Shown one piece after another: positions 21,209 through 31,634 of a stretch of 64,000 nucleotides of DNA (its first letter is position 1; each line of letters starts with the position of its first letter). The position numbers and the translations under genes are program-made. Below the pieces are notes generated by a model. It was not told the DNA's origin. It saw only the letters and a program-made list of their open reading frames with translations, and made no database searches. The DNA comes from Streptomyces sp. RFCAC02. Its GTDB lineage: Bacteria; Actinomycetota; Actinomycetes; Streptomycetales; Streptomycetaceae. The DNA lies in the NCBI RefSeq assembly GCF_004193175.1, contig NZ_SAUH01000001.1, positions 5,861,501 through 5,925,500 of the forward strand, given 5' to 3'.

Positions 21209-22438
21209 GCCTGCTCCTGCGGCGCGATGCGTCCGGCCATGGACGGAACCGGCACTGTGCCCGGAGCGCGGGGTCGGCATGTGGGGGGGAATCAGTCCAT
21301 CCGCTTGTGGGAGACGGTGATCGGACGGCCCCGGGGCGGACGGGGCCGGCTCCGGGGTGCCGGTGAGAACATCGGCGCCGATCGGAGCCGGCGAGCGCGT
21401 GGAACGTCCGGAAGCTCGGGGGCGCAGGGGGCGAATCAAGGGCGTCCTGTTGGCCGTGTGCGCCCGTTTCGGATGCGCCGGGCGGGCAGGCGATGGTGCC
21501 GGAGAGAGAGCGTGCTCGGCAGTGAGGGTGCTCGGAACGCGGTGCGGCGGCCCACGACAGGGTAGCGGCGCGGGCGGCCGCGAACGGCCGCGGGCCGGCC
21601 CGGTCGGTCCCGTCTGTCCCGCGGCGCCGGCTGTCGCGCCCCGCCGCGTTGCCGTGCCGTGCGAGTGCGACGGGCATGGGCTGCGATCCGACGCCATGCG
21701 CTGCACCGCGTCCGACGTCGCGAGCCGCGCCAGGATCCGCCGGACGGACTCCGGATGTTCGGTCGGTGGGCACGTCGCCGGTTCACCTGCTGGGGCAGGA
21801 AGGGCACTGTCCATCCGGGTAGGAGTCATGCGCGGGGCGCTCCGGCATGCGCCTGTGCGGGGGCTGGTGACCTGAGCACGGTTTCTCGGGCGGTTGGCTC
21901 GACTTCGGGCGTCGAGGGGCGAGCCGTGCACTGCCCGTTTCCCTGCATCGGGTCGCGCTGCGATCTGCCGCCCGTCCTGCCGTCGCTCCGCGGCAGGAAC
22001 TGGCGGGTTGCCGGTGGCGCATGAGGCGGCGAGCCACAAGTGATGCGCTCCGGGCGTCGCCCGGGTGAGCCGTGCGCTGGGGTGGGCGCGGGGCCGATCG
22101 GCCGGAGTGCGGACGCGTCGAAGTGCCGGCGGTTCCGGGTGTCCGGGAGCCGACGGTGAGCCCTGCCTGTCCGGCGATTCCGGCCGCGGCGCTTCGCTGC
22201 GTTGCCGGAGCGTGCGCGCAGCCGCGGGGTGGGATCGCGAGCCGATCCGCGGTGCGCCTGTCCGTGCCGTGGGTCCGCGACACGATCCGCCGGCCGGGTC
22301 CCGGTGCGGGAGCGAGGTTCCGGAGTCCGGGCCGACTCCGGCGGCGATGCTTCAACGGTCGAAGCCGTGAGGGTCCCGGCCGGCGTGTTCGACCCGCTGC
22401 GGCCGTCCGCCCGTTCACGGGATGCAACCCGCCACGGA
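21209..22438. other. Gene-free stretch of about 1.2 kb
   Basis: No reading frame here shows the strong third-position G/C pattern of neighbouring genes together with a ribosome site, on either strand, and no tRNA- or rRNA-like element is seen. Overall base content is still G+C-rich. It may be a decayed gene or a long untranslated/regulatory spacer. The following 190 bp carry the promoter and operator of the small CebR-linked gene. Confidence 0.6.
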
Positions 22439-22490
22439 CGGGGGAGTCCCCTTCCGGCCGGGTCAATTGAAAAAGGGAACGCGCAAGGTG

Positions 22491-22519
22491 TTGACGGCGA
22501 CGGAGGCTGTCCCCACTAT
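22491..22519 (+). promoter_or_regulatory. Candidate promoter upstream of the first CebR box
   Basis: TTGACG (22491-22496) and CACTAT (22514-22519) are 17 nt apart. The CebR palindrome begins 20 nt after the -10, so repressor binding would cover the start region. Confidence 0.55.
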
Positions 22520-22530
22520 GAGGTTCACTA

Positions 22531-22631
22531 CCGCCGGGTGGGAGCGCTCCCATCGGTCGCGCGGGTGTGGCTCGCACCCGGCGGTTCTCTCGTGCCGTAC
22601 AGCCCGCAGCATCGAGAAGGGCCGCATCATG
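22531..22631 (+). repeat. Duplicated operator/leader, copy 1
   Basis: This leader and the one at 23178-23292 share, in the same order, CCGGGTGGGAGCGCTCCCA, a CGGGTGTG element, ACCCGGCGG, GGTTC, and GAGAAGGGCCGCA directly before ATG (ATGCCACC here, ATGTCACC in copy 2). The distance from CebR box to ATG is 90 versus 104 bp, so the copies differ by small indels. This is a paralogous leader duplication rather than chance. Confidence 0.75.
22539..22552. promoter_or_regulatory. CebR operator 1
   Basis: TGGGAGCGCTCCCA, a perfect 14-bp palindrome identical to the binding site of CebR, the LacI-family cellobiose/cellotriose-responsive repressor of Streptomyces cellulose use genes. It lies 90 bp before the ATG of a 75-codon gene. 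The cebR gene itself is not in this window. Confidence 0.9.
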
Positions 22632-22856
22632 CCACCCCCCAACGGCATACCGGCCACGCGTCAGCCCGCCTGGCGCGCCGGCCCGTCAGCCGGCGGCGAG
22701 ACCGTCGCCGCCCTCCCCGACCCGTCGTCCGCCGCCCCGTCCGCGGAGCCCGACGAGCCGAGCGGCAAGGACCGCCGGCCGCTGCTCCCGCAGTCGATCC
22801 GGGAAGCCAACCGGCGCAGCGCGTTCAGCCGGCGCAGCCGGGGGGCGGACCGGTGA
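22629..22856 (+). CDS. Small basic protein under a CebR box, function unknown
   Basis: 75-codon frame with strong G/C third positions and a ribosome site GAGAAGG about 8 nt upstream that is the same as that of the GH9 cellulase. The N-terminal two thirds is Pro/Ala-rich and probably disordered; the C-terminal part is charged (RRPLLPQSIREANRRSAF, then SRRSRG). No signal peptide or membrane segment is seen, so it is not a truncated cellulase. I do not recognise a family. Position behind a perfect CebR operator suggests induction by cello-oligosaccharides together with the cellulase. It could also be a non-functional remnant. Confidence 0.55.
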   Translation: MPPPNGIPATRQPAWRAGPSAGGETVAALPDPSSAAPSAEPDEPSGKDRRPLLPQSIREANRRSAFSRRSRGADR

Positions 22857-22871
22857 CCCGGCGCCCGGCCT

Positions 22872-22893
22872 CCGGCTCCGTCGTCTGAGCCGG
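22872..22893 (+). terminator. Hairpin after the small CebR-linked gene
   Basis: CCGGCTC (22872-22878) and GAGCCGG (22887-22893) with an 8-nt loop, starting 16 bp after the stop codon. It would separate this gene from the cellulase and supports the small frame being its own transcription unit. Confidence 0.5.
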
Positions 22894-23022
22894 GATCCCG
22901 CGCCCGCCGTGGTGCAAGCCGCTCCGGACCCCTCGCGGGAGGGGTGTCCGGCGGGCAGCGGGTACCGTCCGTCCGCCGTTGCCGGGGACGAGCAGCGATG
23001 GACGGCGGCCCGTCCCGGGTGA

Positions 23023-25329
<2,307 letters not shown>

Positions 25330-25359
25330 GAACCCCCCACGACCGAAGGAGCGGAAACC

Positions 25360-25956
25360 ATGGCAGTCCAGCACCATCCCACCGTCGCCGGCACCACCAG
25401 GGCGGCTCCGGCACCGGCCCCGTCCGGGCACACGCTGAGCACCGCGGGCCTGAAGACGCTCGCGGCGCTGCGCATCGTCACCGGCGCGATCTTCGTGTGG
25501 GCCTTCCTCGACAAGCTGTTCGGCCTCAGCTACTCGACCCCGACCGAGCGGTCCTGGCTGGAGGGGGCGTCGCCCGCGAGCGGGTACCTCTCGCACGTGT
25601 CGGTCGGCCCGATGGAGTCGACGTACCACGGCTGGGCCGGCAACACCCTGATCGACCTGCTCTACATGGGCGGTCTCCTCGGCGTCGGCCTCGCCCTCGT
25701 CGCCGGCATCGGCCTGCGCGTCACGGCCGTCGCGGGACCGCTGATGATGCTCTTCCTGTGGCTCGGCGAGTTCCCGCCGGCACAGCACCTCTCGGACGGC
25801 ACACCCAGCATGTCGACCAATCCCCTGATCGACCAGCACGTCGTCTACGCCACCGTCATGGTCGTCGTCGGCGTCTGCTCCGCCGGCCGTGTATGGGGTC
25901 TCGGCGGCGCCTGGGCGCGCCTGCCCGTCGTTCAGCGCTACCCCTGGCTGCGCTGA
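25360..25956 (+). CDS. DoxX/DoxD-like membrane protein
   Basis: 198 residues with about four hydrophobic segments: LRIVTGAIFVWAFLDKLFGL, a middle LLYMGGLLGVGLALVAGIGL, VAGPLMMLFLWLGEFPPA and VYATVMVVVGVCSAGRVWG. The first helix with its D-K-x-x-G motif fits the DoxX superfamily (thiosulfate:quinone oxidoreductase subunit-like, small redox membrane proteins). Specific activity unknown. It starts 30 bp after the GH9 cellulase and is followed by a strong terminator, so it probably shares the cellulase transcript and thus CebR control. The link between the two functions is not obvious. Confidence 0.75.
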   Translation: MAVQHHPTVAGTTRAAPAPAPSGHTLSTAGLKTLAALRIVTGAIFVWAFLDKLFGLSYSTPTERSWLEGASPASGYLSHVSVGPMESTYHGWAGNTLIDLLYMGGLLGVGLALVAGIGLRVTAVAGPLMMLFLWLGEFPPAQHLSDGTPSMSTNPLIDQHVVYATVMVVVGVCSAGRVWGLGGAWARLPVVQRYPWLR

Positions 25957-25958
25957 GC

Positions 25959-25986
25959 ACCGGCGCGCACGCCCATGCGCGCCGGT
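25959..25986 (+). terminator. Strong hairpin terminator
   Basis: ACCGGCGCGCA (25959-25969) pairs perfectly with TGCGCGCCGGT (25976-25986) around a 6-nt loop, directly after the DoxX-like gene. The rest of the gap to 26229 shows no gene. Confidence 0.8.
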
Positions 25987-26229
25987 CGTCAGGACAGCGG
26001 GTGCGCGGGGAGCGGGCTACGGCCTCCTCGCGCACCCGCCCTCAACCGTCACGTGAGTGACGGCGGCCGGCCCGGCCCGGGAGCGACGCCCTCTCCCACC
26101 GGGCCGGCCTCGGCGCGGCCCGCGCCGACCACGGCGTCCCCCCTTCCGGCCGCGATCGCCCGCCCGCTAAGGTCCGATCCATCAGCCACCCCGGCCCCGC
26201 CCGGGCCGAACGGGAAGGGACACCGCCCC

Positions 26230-26832
26230 ATGGACGCACCGCTGGCCCTGCCGGGCCTCCCCGCGCCGCTCAGCCGCTTCGGCCGCCCGGCCGAGGTGCA
26301 GGTGACGGCCGAGGACGCCATCACCGTGGCGGCCGGGCCGCGCACCGACCTGTTCGCCGACCCCGGCGGCCCCGACCGGTTCGCGAACGCGCCCGCGCTC
26401 CTCACCGCCCTGGAGGGCGACTTCACGCTCGCCGCACGCGTCCGCGCCGGCCTGTCCACCACGTACGACGCCGGTGCCCTCCTCCTGCACGCGGGTCCGG
26501 ACTCCTGGGCGAAGCTCTGCCTCGAACTGTCCCCGCAGGGCCGGCCCACGGTCGTCACCGTCGTCACGCGCGGCGTCTCCGACGACGCCAACGCCTTCCC
26601 CGTCGAGAGCGGCGACGCCTGGCTGCGCGTCTCGCGGATCGGCACCGCGTACGCCTTCCACGCCTCCACCGACGGGGCCTTCTGGCACCTGGTGCGCTAC
26701 TTCTCCCTGGGCGCGGAGCCCGCACACGTCGGTTTCCTCGCCCAGTCGCCCACCGGTGAGGGGCTGTCCGTGCGCTTCGAGGACATCGCGTACGCCCCGC
26801 GCACGCTCACCGATCCGCGCGACGGCTCCTGA
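26230..26832 (+). CDS. DUF1349 domain protein
   Basis: 200-residue protein with a concanavalin-like jelly-roll of the DUF1349 type: DLFADPGGPDRFANAPALL, DFTLAARVRAGLSTTYDAGALLL, DSWAKLCLELSPQG, and WLRVSRIGTAYAFHASTDG with FWHLVRYF. These folds usually bind carbohydrate or small ligands; no catalytic residues are evident. No signal peptide. It precedes an ABC exporter gene by 75 bp on the same strand. Function is unknown beyond the fold. Confidence 0.8.
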   Translation: MDAPLALPGLPAPLSRFGRPAEVQVTAEDAITVAAGPRTDLFADPGGPDRFANAPALLTALEGDFTLAARVRAGLSTTYDAGALLLHAGPDSWAKLCLELSPQGRPTVVTVVTRGVSDDANAFPVESGDAWLRVSRIGTAYAFHASTDGAFWHLVRYFSLGAEPAHVGFLAQSPTGEGLSVRFEDIAYAPRTLTDPRDGS

Positions 26833-26907
26833 CCGGCGGGGTGCCCGGCGTCGTAGGCTGGAGGGCTGTCGGCGCCGAAGCGCCGTCTCCGTGAACGAAG
26901 GAGCCCA

Positions 26908-28728
26908 TTGCCGCACGACACCATGACCCGGCCAGCCCCCGCCGAGGGCGGACCGGCCCGGCCGTCCCGGCCCGACCGGCCGCACGAGGTCCGCCGCATC
27001 CTCGCCCTCTTCCGTCCCTACCGCGGCCGTCTCGCCACCGTCGCCGCCCTGGTCGCGGCCTCGTCCCTGGTCGCCGTCGCCTCGCCGTTCCTGCTCCGCG
27101 AGATCATCGACACCGCCCTGCCGGAGCGCCGCACCGGTCTGCTGGGGCTCCTCGCGCTCGGCATGATCGCCGCCGCCGTCACCAGCAGCGTCTTCGGCGT
27201 CCTCCAGACCCTGGTCTCGACCACCGTCGGCCAGCAGGTCATGCACGACCTGCGGACCGCCGTATACGGGAAACTCCAGCAGATGCCGCTGGCGTTCTTC
27301 ACCCGCACCCGGACCGGCGAGGTGCAGTCGCGCATCGCGAACGACATCGGTGGCATGCAGGCCACGGTGACGTCGACCGCGACCTCCCTCGTCTCGAACC
27401 TCACCTCCGTCGTCGCGACCGTCGTCGCGATGCTGGCGCTGGACTGGCGGCTGACCCTCCTGTCCCTGGCGCTGCTGCCGTTCTTCGTCTGGATCGCCCG
27501 CCGCGTCGGCCGGGAGCGCAAACGCATCACGACGCAGCGCCAGAAGCAGATGGCGGTCATGGCGGCGATGGTGACCGAGTCGCTGTCCGTGAGCGGCATC
27601 CTGCTCGGCCGCACGATGGGCCGCGCCGACGCGCTGACCAGTGAGTTCTCCGGCGAGTCGGAGCGGCTCGTGCGCCTGGAGGTGCGCGCCAGCATGGCGG
27701 GCCGCTGGCGGATGGCCACAATCGGCATGATCATGGCGGCCATCCCCGCACTGCTGTACTGGTCAGCCGGTGCCCTCCTCGAACTGGGCGGCACCCCGCC
27801 GTCGATCGGCACGCTCGTCGCCTTCGTGGGGCTCCAGCAGGGGCTGCTGCGGCCCGCCGTCTCGCTCCTGTCGACCGGGGTGGACATCCAGGCGTCGCTG
27901 GCGCTGTTCCAGCGGATCTTCGAGTACCTCGACCTGCCGGTGGACATCACCGAGCGCCCCGATCCGGTGCGGCTGCGCCGGGTGCGCGGGGAGATCCGGT
28001 TCGAGGACGTGTCGTTCGCCTACGCCCCGGCCGGTCCGGCCACGCTGCGGGACATCCGGCTCACCGTCCCGGCGGGCTCGTCGCTCGCCGTCGTCGGTGC
28101 CACGGGCGCGGGCAAGAGCACCCTCGGCTACCTGGTGCCGCGGCTGTACGACGTGACGGCGGGCCGGGTCACCCTCGACGGCGTCGACGTGCGCGACCTC
28201 GATTTCGCCTCGGTGGCCCGCGCGGTGGGTGTCGTCTCGCAGGAGACCTACCTCTTCCACGCCACCGTCGCCGAGAACCTCCGCTTCGCCCGCCCCGACG
28301 CGAGCGACGCCGAGATCGAGGCGGCCGCCCGCGCCGCGCAGATCCACGACCACATCGCCTCCCTCCCCGACGGGTACGACACGGTCGTCGGCGAGCGGGG
28401 CTACCGGTTCTCCGGCGGTGAGAAGCAGCGCCTCGCCCTCGCGCGGACGATCCTGCGGGACCCGCCCGTCCTGGTCCTGGACGAGGCGACCAGCGCACTG
28501 GACACCCGTACGGAACTGGCCGTCCAGCACGCCATCGACGCCCTCTCCGCCGGGCGCACGACGCTCACGATCGCCCACCGCCTCTCCACGGTGCGGGACG
28601 CCGACCAGATCGTGGTCCTCGACGGCGGACGGATCGCCGAGCGGGGCACGCACGACGAACTGCTCGCCCTCGGCGGCCGGTACGCCGCCCTCGTCCGCCG
28701 CGACGCCGAGGACCGCGTCACCCCCTGA
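26908..28728 (+). CDS. ABC exporter (full motifs), MsbA/MdlB-like half-transporter
   Basis: 606-residue half-transporter with six membrane helices (about 40-320) and a complete nucleotide-binding domain: VGATGAGKSTL (about residue 396), Q-loop VSQETYLFH, signature FSGGEKQRLALAR (about 500), Walker B VLVLDEATSALD and TIAHRLSTV. With all motifs intact it most likely works as a homodimer. A TTG at 26908 is taken as start because GAAGGAG lies 6 nt before it; an ATG at 26923 is the alternative. Family members export lipids, drugs or peptides; the substrate here is unknown. Confidence 0.9.
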   Translation: MPHDTMTRPAPAEGGPARPSRPDRPHEVRRILALFRPYRGRLATVAALVAASSLVAVASPFLLREIIDTALPERRTGLLGLLALGMIAAAVTSSVFGVLQTLVSTTVGQQVMHDLRTAVYGKLQQMPLAFFTRTRTGEVQSRIANDIGGMQATVTSTATSLVSNLTSVVATVVAMLALDWRLTLLSLALLPFFVWIARRVGRERKRITTQRQKQMAVMAAMVTESLSVSGILLGRTMGRADALTSEFSGESERLVRLEVRASMAGRWRMATIGMIMAAIPALLYWSAGALLELGGTPPSIGTLVAFVGLQQGLLRPAVSLLSTGVDIQASLALFQRIFEYLDLPVDITERPDPVRLRRVRGEIRFEDVSFAYAPAGPATLRDIRLTVPAGSSLAVVGATGAGKSTLGYLVPRLYDVTAGRVTLDGVDVRDLDFASVARAVGVVSQETYLFHATVAENLRFARPDASDAEIEAAARAAQIHDHIASLPDGYDTVVGERGYRFSGGEKQRLALARTILRDPPVLVLDEATSALDTRTELAVQHAIDALSAGRTTLTIAHRLSTVRDADQIVVLDGGRIAERGTHDELLALGGRYAALVRRDAEDRVTP

Positions 28729-28776
28729 CACCCCACGCCCGGGCCCGCCGGCCGGGGCCGGGCACCGCCCATGAAA

Positions 28777-28796
28777 CTGTACGAACGATCGTGCTG
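28777..28796. promoter_or_regulatory. Candidate TetR-type operator upstream of the alpha/beta hydrolase
   Basis: CTGTACGAACGATCGTGCTG contains half-sites GTACGA and TCGTGC (5 of 6 pairs complementary) around ACGA, the GC/AT pattern of TetR-family operators. A TATATT-like -10 (28798-28803) follows directly, so binding would block initiation. The TetR gene at 29791 is the likely cognate regulator. Confidence 0.5.
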
Positions 28797-28856
28797 ATAT
28801 ATTGCGTCCGGAGCATGCCCCGCTGTGCGCCCCCGCCGAACGAAGGAGACCGTGCC

Positions 28857-29765
28857 ATGCCTCGTGCCGACCGTCTCGCCGAACGTCTCGCCCGCTCCGC
28901 CCTCGCCCTCACCGGGCACCTCTCACCGGCCGTGGCCGCGCGGCTCGCGGCCCCCCGCTTCAGCGACCCGACCGCGCGCAGCTCCCTGCGCCCGGACGAG
29001 GAGCCGCTCATGCGCCGCGCCATCCGCACACCGCTGCCGGTGCGCGGGAAGACCGCCGTCGCCTACCACTGGGGCGACGGCGAGCGGCCCGTGCTGCTCA
29101 TGCACGGCTGGCGCTCGCGCGCCTCCCGCTTCCACGTCCTCGCGGGCGCCCTGATCGAGCGCGGTCTGAGCCCGGTCGCCTTCGACGCGCCCGGCCACGG
29201 CGAGGCGGCGGGACGGGGTACGTCGGCCCTGGAGTACCGGGAGATGGCGGCGGAACTCCAGCGGCGCCACGGCCGGTTCACCGCCGTCGTCGGACACTCG
29301 GTCGGCGGCCTCGGCGCGTATCTCGCCGTCCGGGACGTCCTGACGACCCGGCGGCTGGCCACCATCGCCGCCCCGGCACGCCTCGGCGACGTGTTCGACA
29401 GCTTCTGCGCGCTGGCCGGCCTCGGCGAGCGCGTCAGGCCCGTCCTGCGCCGCCGCCTGGAGGAGGGGCTGTTCGCGGGCGAGCCCGACGTGTGGAACCA
29501 CTGTTCACCCGTGCACGACCCCGCGGCGATCACCCCGCCCGTGCTGATCGTCCACGACCGGGACGACGACATGGTGCCCTACGCGGCCGCCGAGCGTCTC
29601 GCCGCCGCCCACGGCGACCACGCGGACCTGCTCACCACCCGGGGTCTCGGACACCGCCGCATCCTCACCGACCCGGACGTGACAGCCGCCGTCGTCGCCT
29701 TCGCGGCCGCCGACGACGCCGCGTGCCACGGGGACGGCGGCACGGCGCACGGCCTCACCGCCTGA
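28857..29765 (+). CDS. Alpha/beta hydrolase
   Basis: 302-residue alpha/beta-hydrolase fold protein. Oxyanion region VLLMHGWRSRASRF, nucleophile elbow GHSVGG (Ser about residue 149), acid in VLIVHDRDDDMVPY and the catalytic His in RGLGHRRIL. Probably a cytoplasmic esterase; substrate unknown. ATG at 28857 follows GAAGGAG. A TetR-type operator overlaps its promoter and a TetR gene converges on it from the other side, so it is probably the controlled partner of that regulator. Confidence 0.88.
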   Translation: MPRADRLAERLARSALALTGHLSPAVAARLAAPRFSDPTARSSLRPDEEPLMRRAIRTPLPVRGKTAVAYHWGDGERPVLLMHGWRSRASRFHVLAGALIERGLSPVAFDAPGHGEAAGRGTSALEYREMAAELQRRHGRFTAVVGHSVGGLGAYLAVRDVLTTRRLATIAAPARLGDVFDSFCALAGLGERVRPVLRRRLEEGLFAGEPDVWNHCSPVHDPAAITPPVLIVHDRDDDMVPYAAAERLAAAHGDHADLLTTRGLGHRRILTDPDVTAAVVAFAAADDAACHGDGGTAHGLTA

Positions 29766-29768
29766 ACG

Positions 29769-29789
29769 GCCCGCCCGCGGCCGGCGGGC
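29769..29789. terminator. Hairpin between convergent hydrolase and TetR genes
   Basis: GCCCGCC (29769-29775) pairs with GGCGGGC (29783-29789) around a 7-nt loop in the 25-bp gap between the two stop codons. Confidence 0.6.
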
Positions 29790-29790
29790 A

Positions 29791-30438
29791 TCAGACCGCG
29801 CCGTCGAGCACCGCCGGGTCGCGTGCCACGGACCGCAGCCGCGCCAGCACCGCGGCCGCCGCGCGCCCGTACCCGCTGTCGTCCCCGTGGAGCGCCGAGT
29901 CGGCGTTGGCCAGCTCCAGGAGGGCCATCAGCTCGAAGGCGACCTGCGGGACGTCCGTGCCGGGCAGGGACTCGTCCAGCCGGCACGCCTCCTCCAGCAG
30001 CTCCCGCACGTGACCCACCCACTCGGCGCGGGCGTCGGCGACGGCGTCCCGCACCGGTCCGCCGCGGGCGCCGAACTCGGCCGCGGCCGCCGCGAAGAAG
30101 CAGCCGCCGGGGAAGACACGCGCCTTCGAGTAGTCCAGGTAGGCGCGGCACAGCCGCCACACGCGCGCCAGCCCGGCCGGCGTCTCCTGCGCCGGCAGCG
30201 CGACGTGCTGGACGAACACGGCCCGCGCGGCCCTGATCGTCGCGAGCTGCAGCTCCTCCTTGGAGCCGAAGAGCGCGAAGACGCCGCTCTTGCTCATGCC
30301 GAGCTCACCGGCGACCCGGCCGATCGACAGCCCGTCGAGTCCTTCGACGGACGCGATCGCCATGGTGCGGCCGAGGACGAGGCGGCGGGTGGCCCGTCCG
30401 CGCTCCAGCCGCCCGTCGGTCCGCGCAGCGCCCGTCAT
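29791..30438 (-). CDS. TetR/AcrR family transcriptional regulator
   Basis: 215 residues. The N-terminal TetR HTH (about residues 20-65) reads LSIGRVAGELGMSKSGVFALFGSKEELQLATI, with the recognition helix SKSGVFALF. The C-terminal ligand domain (CRAYLDYSKARVFPGGCFFAAAAAEF) fits the TetR_C group seen with short-chain or hydrolase genes. It converges on the alpha/beta hydrolase whose promoter carries a TetR-like dyad. Effector unknown. Confidence 0.88.
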   Translation of the reverse strand: MTGAARTDGRLERGRATRRLVLGRTMAIASVEGLDGLSIGRVAGELGMSKSGVFALFGSKEELQLATIRAARAVFVQHVALPAQETPAGLARVWRLCRAYLDYSKARVFPGGCFFAAAAAEFGARGGPVRDAVADARAEWVGHVRELLEEACRLDESLPGTDVPQVAFELMALLELANADSALHGDDSGYGRAAAAVLARLRSVARDPAVLDGAV

Positions 30439-30516
30439 GATCCCGCTTCCCTCCGCCGTCCGGCCGGGGACCCATCGTACGGCGGACGCCGCGGACGCCC
30501 GTGTGCCGCGACGGGG

Positions 30517-30930
30517 TCAGACCAGCCCGAGGCTCCTGATCTCGATCGCCAGGCAGCGGTCCATCACCATGTCGAGGCCGGCGGCCCGGGTGCGTGCGTA
30601 GGCGGTCTCGTCGACCACGCCGAGCTGGAACCACACGGCCTTCGCCCCCGCGGCGACGGCCTCGTCAGCGACTGCGCCGGCCAGGGCGCTGTTCACGAAG
30701 ACGTCGACCACGTCGACCGGGAACGGGATGTCGGCGAGGGACGCGTACCCCCGCTCCCCGTGCACCGTCTCCGCCTTCGGGTGCACCGGCACGATCCGTT
30801 TGCCGAAACGCTGCAGCACGGCGGCGACGCCGTGCGCGGCCCGCGCCGGATTGTCCGACAGGCCCACGACGGCCCAGGTGTCGCCCGCCTCGGTGAGGAT
30901 GCGGCGGACGGTTTCGTTGTCCCCATACAC
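30517..30930 (-). CDS. CoA-binding (YccU-like) protein
   Basis: 137-residue single CoA-binding Rossmann domain: VRRILTEAGDTWAVVGLSDNP, RIVPVHPKAETVHGE, PVDVVDVFVNS, AVWFQLGVVDETAYARTRAAGLDMVMDRC. Family members bind CoA or nucleotides; no catalytic role is established. GTG at 30930 (VYGDNETV) is preferred because relatives start there; longer in-frame starts up to 30988 would run into the divergent yigZ promoter. Divergent from yigZ. Confidence 0.85.
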   Translation of the reverse strand: MYGDNETVRRILTEAGDTWAVVGLSDNPARAAHGVAAVLQRFGKRIVPVHPKAETVHGERGYASLADIPFPVDVVDVFVNSALAGAVADEAVAAGAKAVWFQLGVVDETAYARTRAAGLDMVMDRCLAIEIRSLGLV

Positions 30931-30986
30931 GCCCTGCACAACGAGCACGGTGGCCCCGGTGTTCCCCTGCCCGCCTCCGCCCCGCA

Positions 30987-30992
30987 TAGGCT
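30987..30992 (+). promoter_or_regulatory. -10 element of a leaderless gene (yigZ)
   Basis: TAGGCT ends 6 nt before the GTG at 30999, and no ribosome site is present. This spacing means transcription would start at or next to the GTG, giving a leaderless mRNA, common in Streptomyces. Confidence 0.55.
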
Positions 30993-30998
30993 GGGCGG

Positions 30999-31628
30999 GT
31001 GGCGGACGGGTACAGGACGGTGGCGGGTGAGAGCTTCCACGAGACGGAGGTGAACCGCTCGCGGTTCCTGTGCGCCCTCGCGCCGGTCGGCGACGAGGAG
31101 GCCGCCGGCGCCTTCGTCGCCCGGGCACGCGCCGCCCACCCGACCGCGTCCCACACCTGCTGGGCGTACGTCCTCGGCGCCGACGCGTCCGTGCAGCGCA
31201 GCAGCGACGACGGCGAACCGGGCGGCACGGCGGGGCTGCCGATGCTGCAGATGCTGCTGCGCCGGGAGGTGCGGTTCACGATCGCGGTGGTCACCCGGTG
31301 GTTCGGCGGCACCAAGCTCGGGGCGGGCGGCCTGATCCGGGCGTACGGCGGCGCCGTCGGCGCGGCCCTGGACGCGGCCGGCACGGTCACCCGCCACCGG
31401 CTCAGGCTCGCGTCCGTCACGGTCGGCCACGAGCGGGCCGGCCGCCTGGAGAACGAGCTGCGCGCGGGCGGGTACGCCGTACGCGGCGTGGACTACGGCG
31501 CCGAGGTCACCATCGGCGTGGCGCTGCCGGCCGACCGGACCGAGGCGTTCCGCGCCTGGCTCGCCGGCGCGACGGCCGGCGCCGCGCGTCTCGACCTGGG
31601 CGGCGAGACGTGGACGGCGCCGGCCTGA
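30999..31628 (+). CDS. YigZ/IMPACT family protein (UPF0029)
   Basis: 209 residues. N-terminal UPF0029 domain with RSRFLCALAPV, ASHTCWAYVLG, QRSSDDGEPGGTAGLPML and TRWFGGTKLGAGGLIRAYGG, all hallmark stretches; the C-terminal ferredoxin-like DUF1949-type part runs from about 140. Eukaryotic IMPACT modulates GCN2; the bacterial role is unproven but probably linked to translation or proteolysis control. Start GTG at 30999 fits a leaderless message. It converges on the FMN reductase gene with 6 bp between stops. Confidence 0.92.
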   Translation: MADGYRTVAGESFHETEVNRSRFLCALAPVGDEEAAGAFVARARAAHPTASHTCWAYVLGADASVQRSSDDGEPGGTAGLPMLQMLLRREVRFTIAVVTRWFGGTKLGAGGLIRAYGGAVGAALDAAGTVTRHRLRLASVTVGHERAGRLENELRAGGYAVRGVDYGAEVTIGVALPADRTEAFRAWLAGATAGAARLDLGGETWTAPA

Positions 31629-31634
31629 CGCGTG

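Noticed and set aside
21209..22438. tRNA, small RNA or mobile-element remnant in the gene-free spacer
   Set aside because: No cloverleaf, no terminal inverted repeats, no transposase fragments and no long direct repeats were found by eye.
22629..22856. Reading the small CebR-linked frame as a truncated cellulase signal peptide
   Set aside because: It lacks a hydrophobic core and shares only the leader, not the coding sequence, with the GH9 gene.
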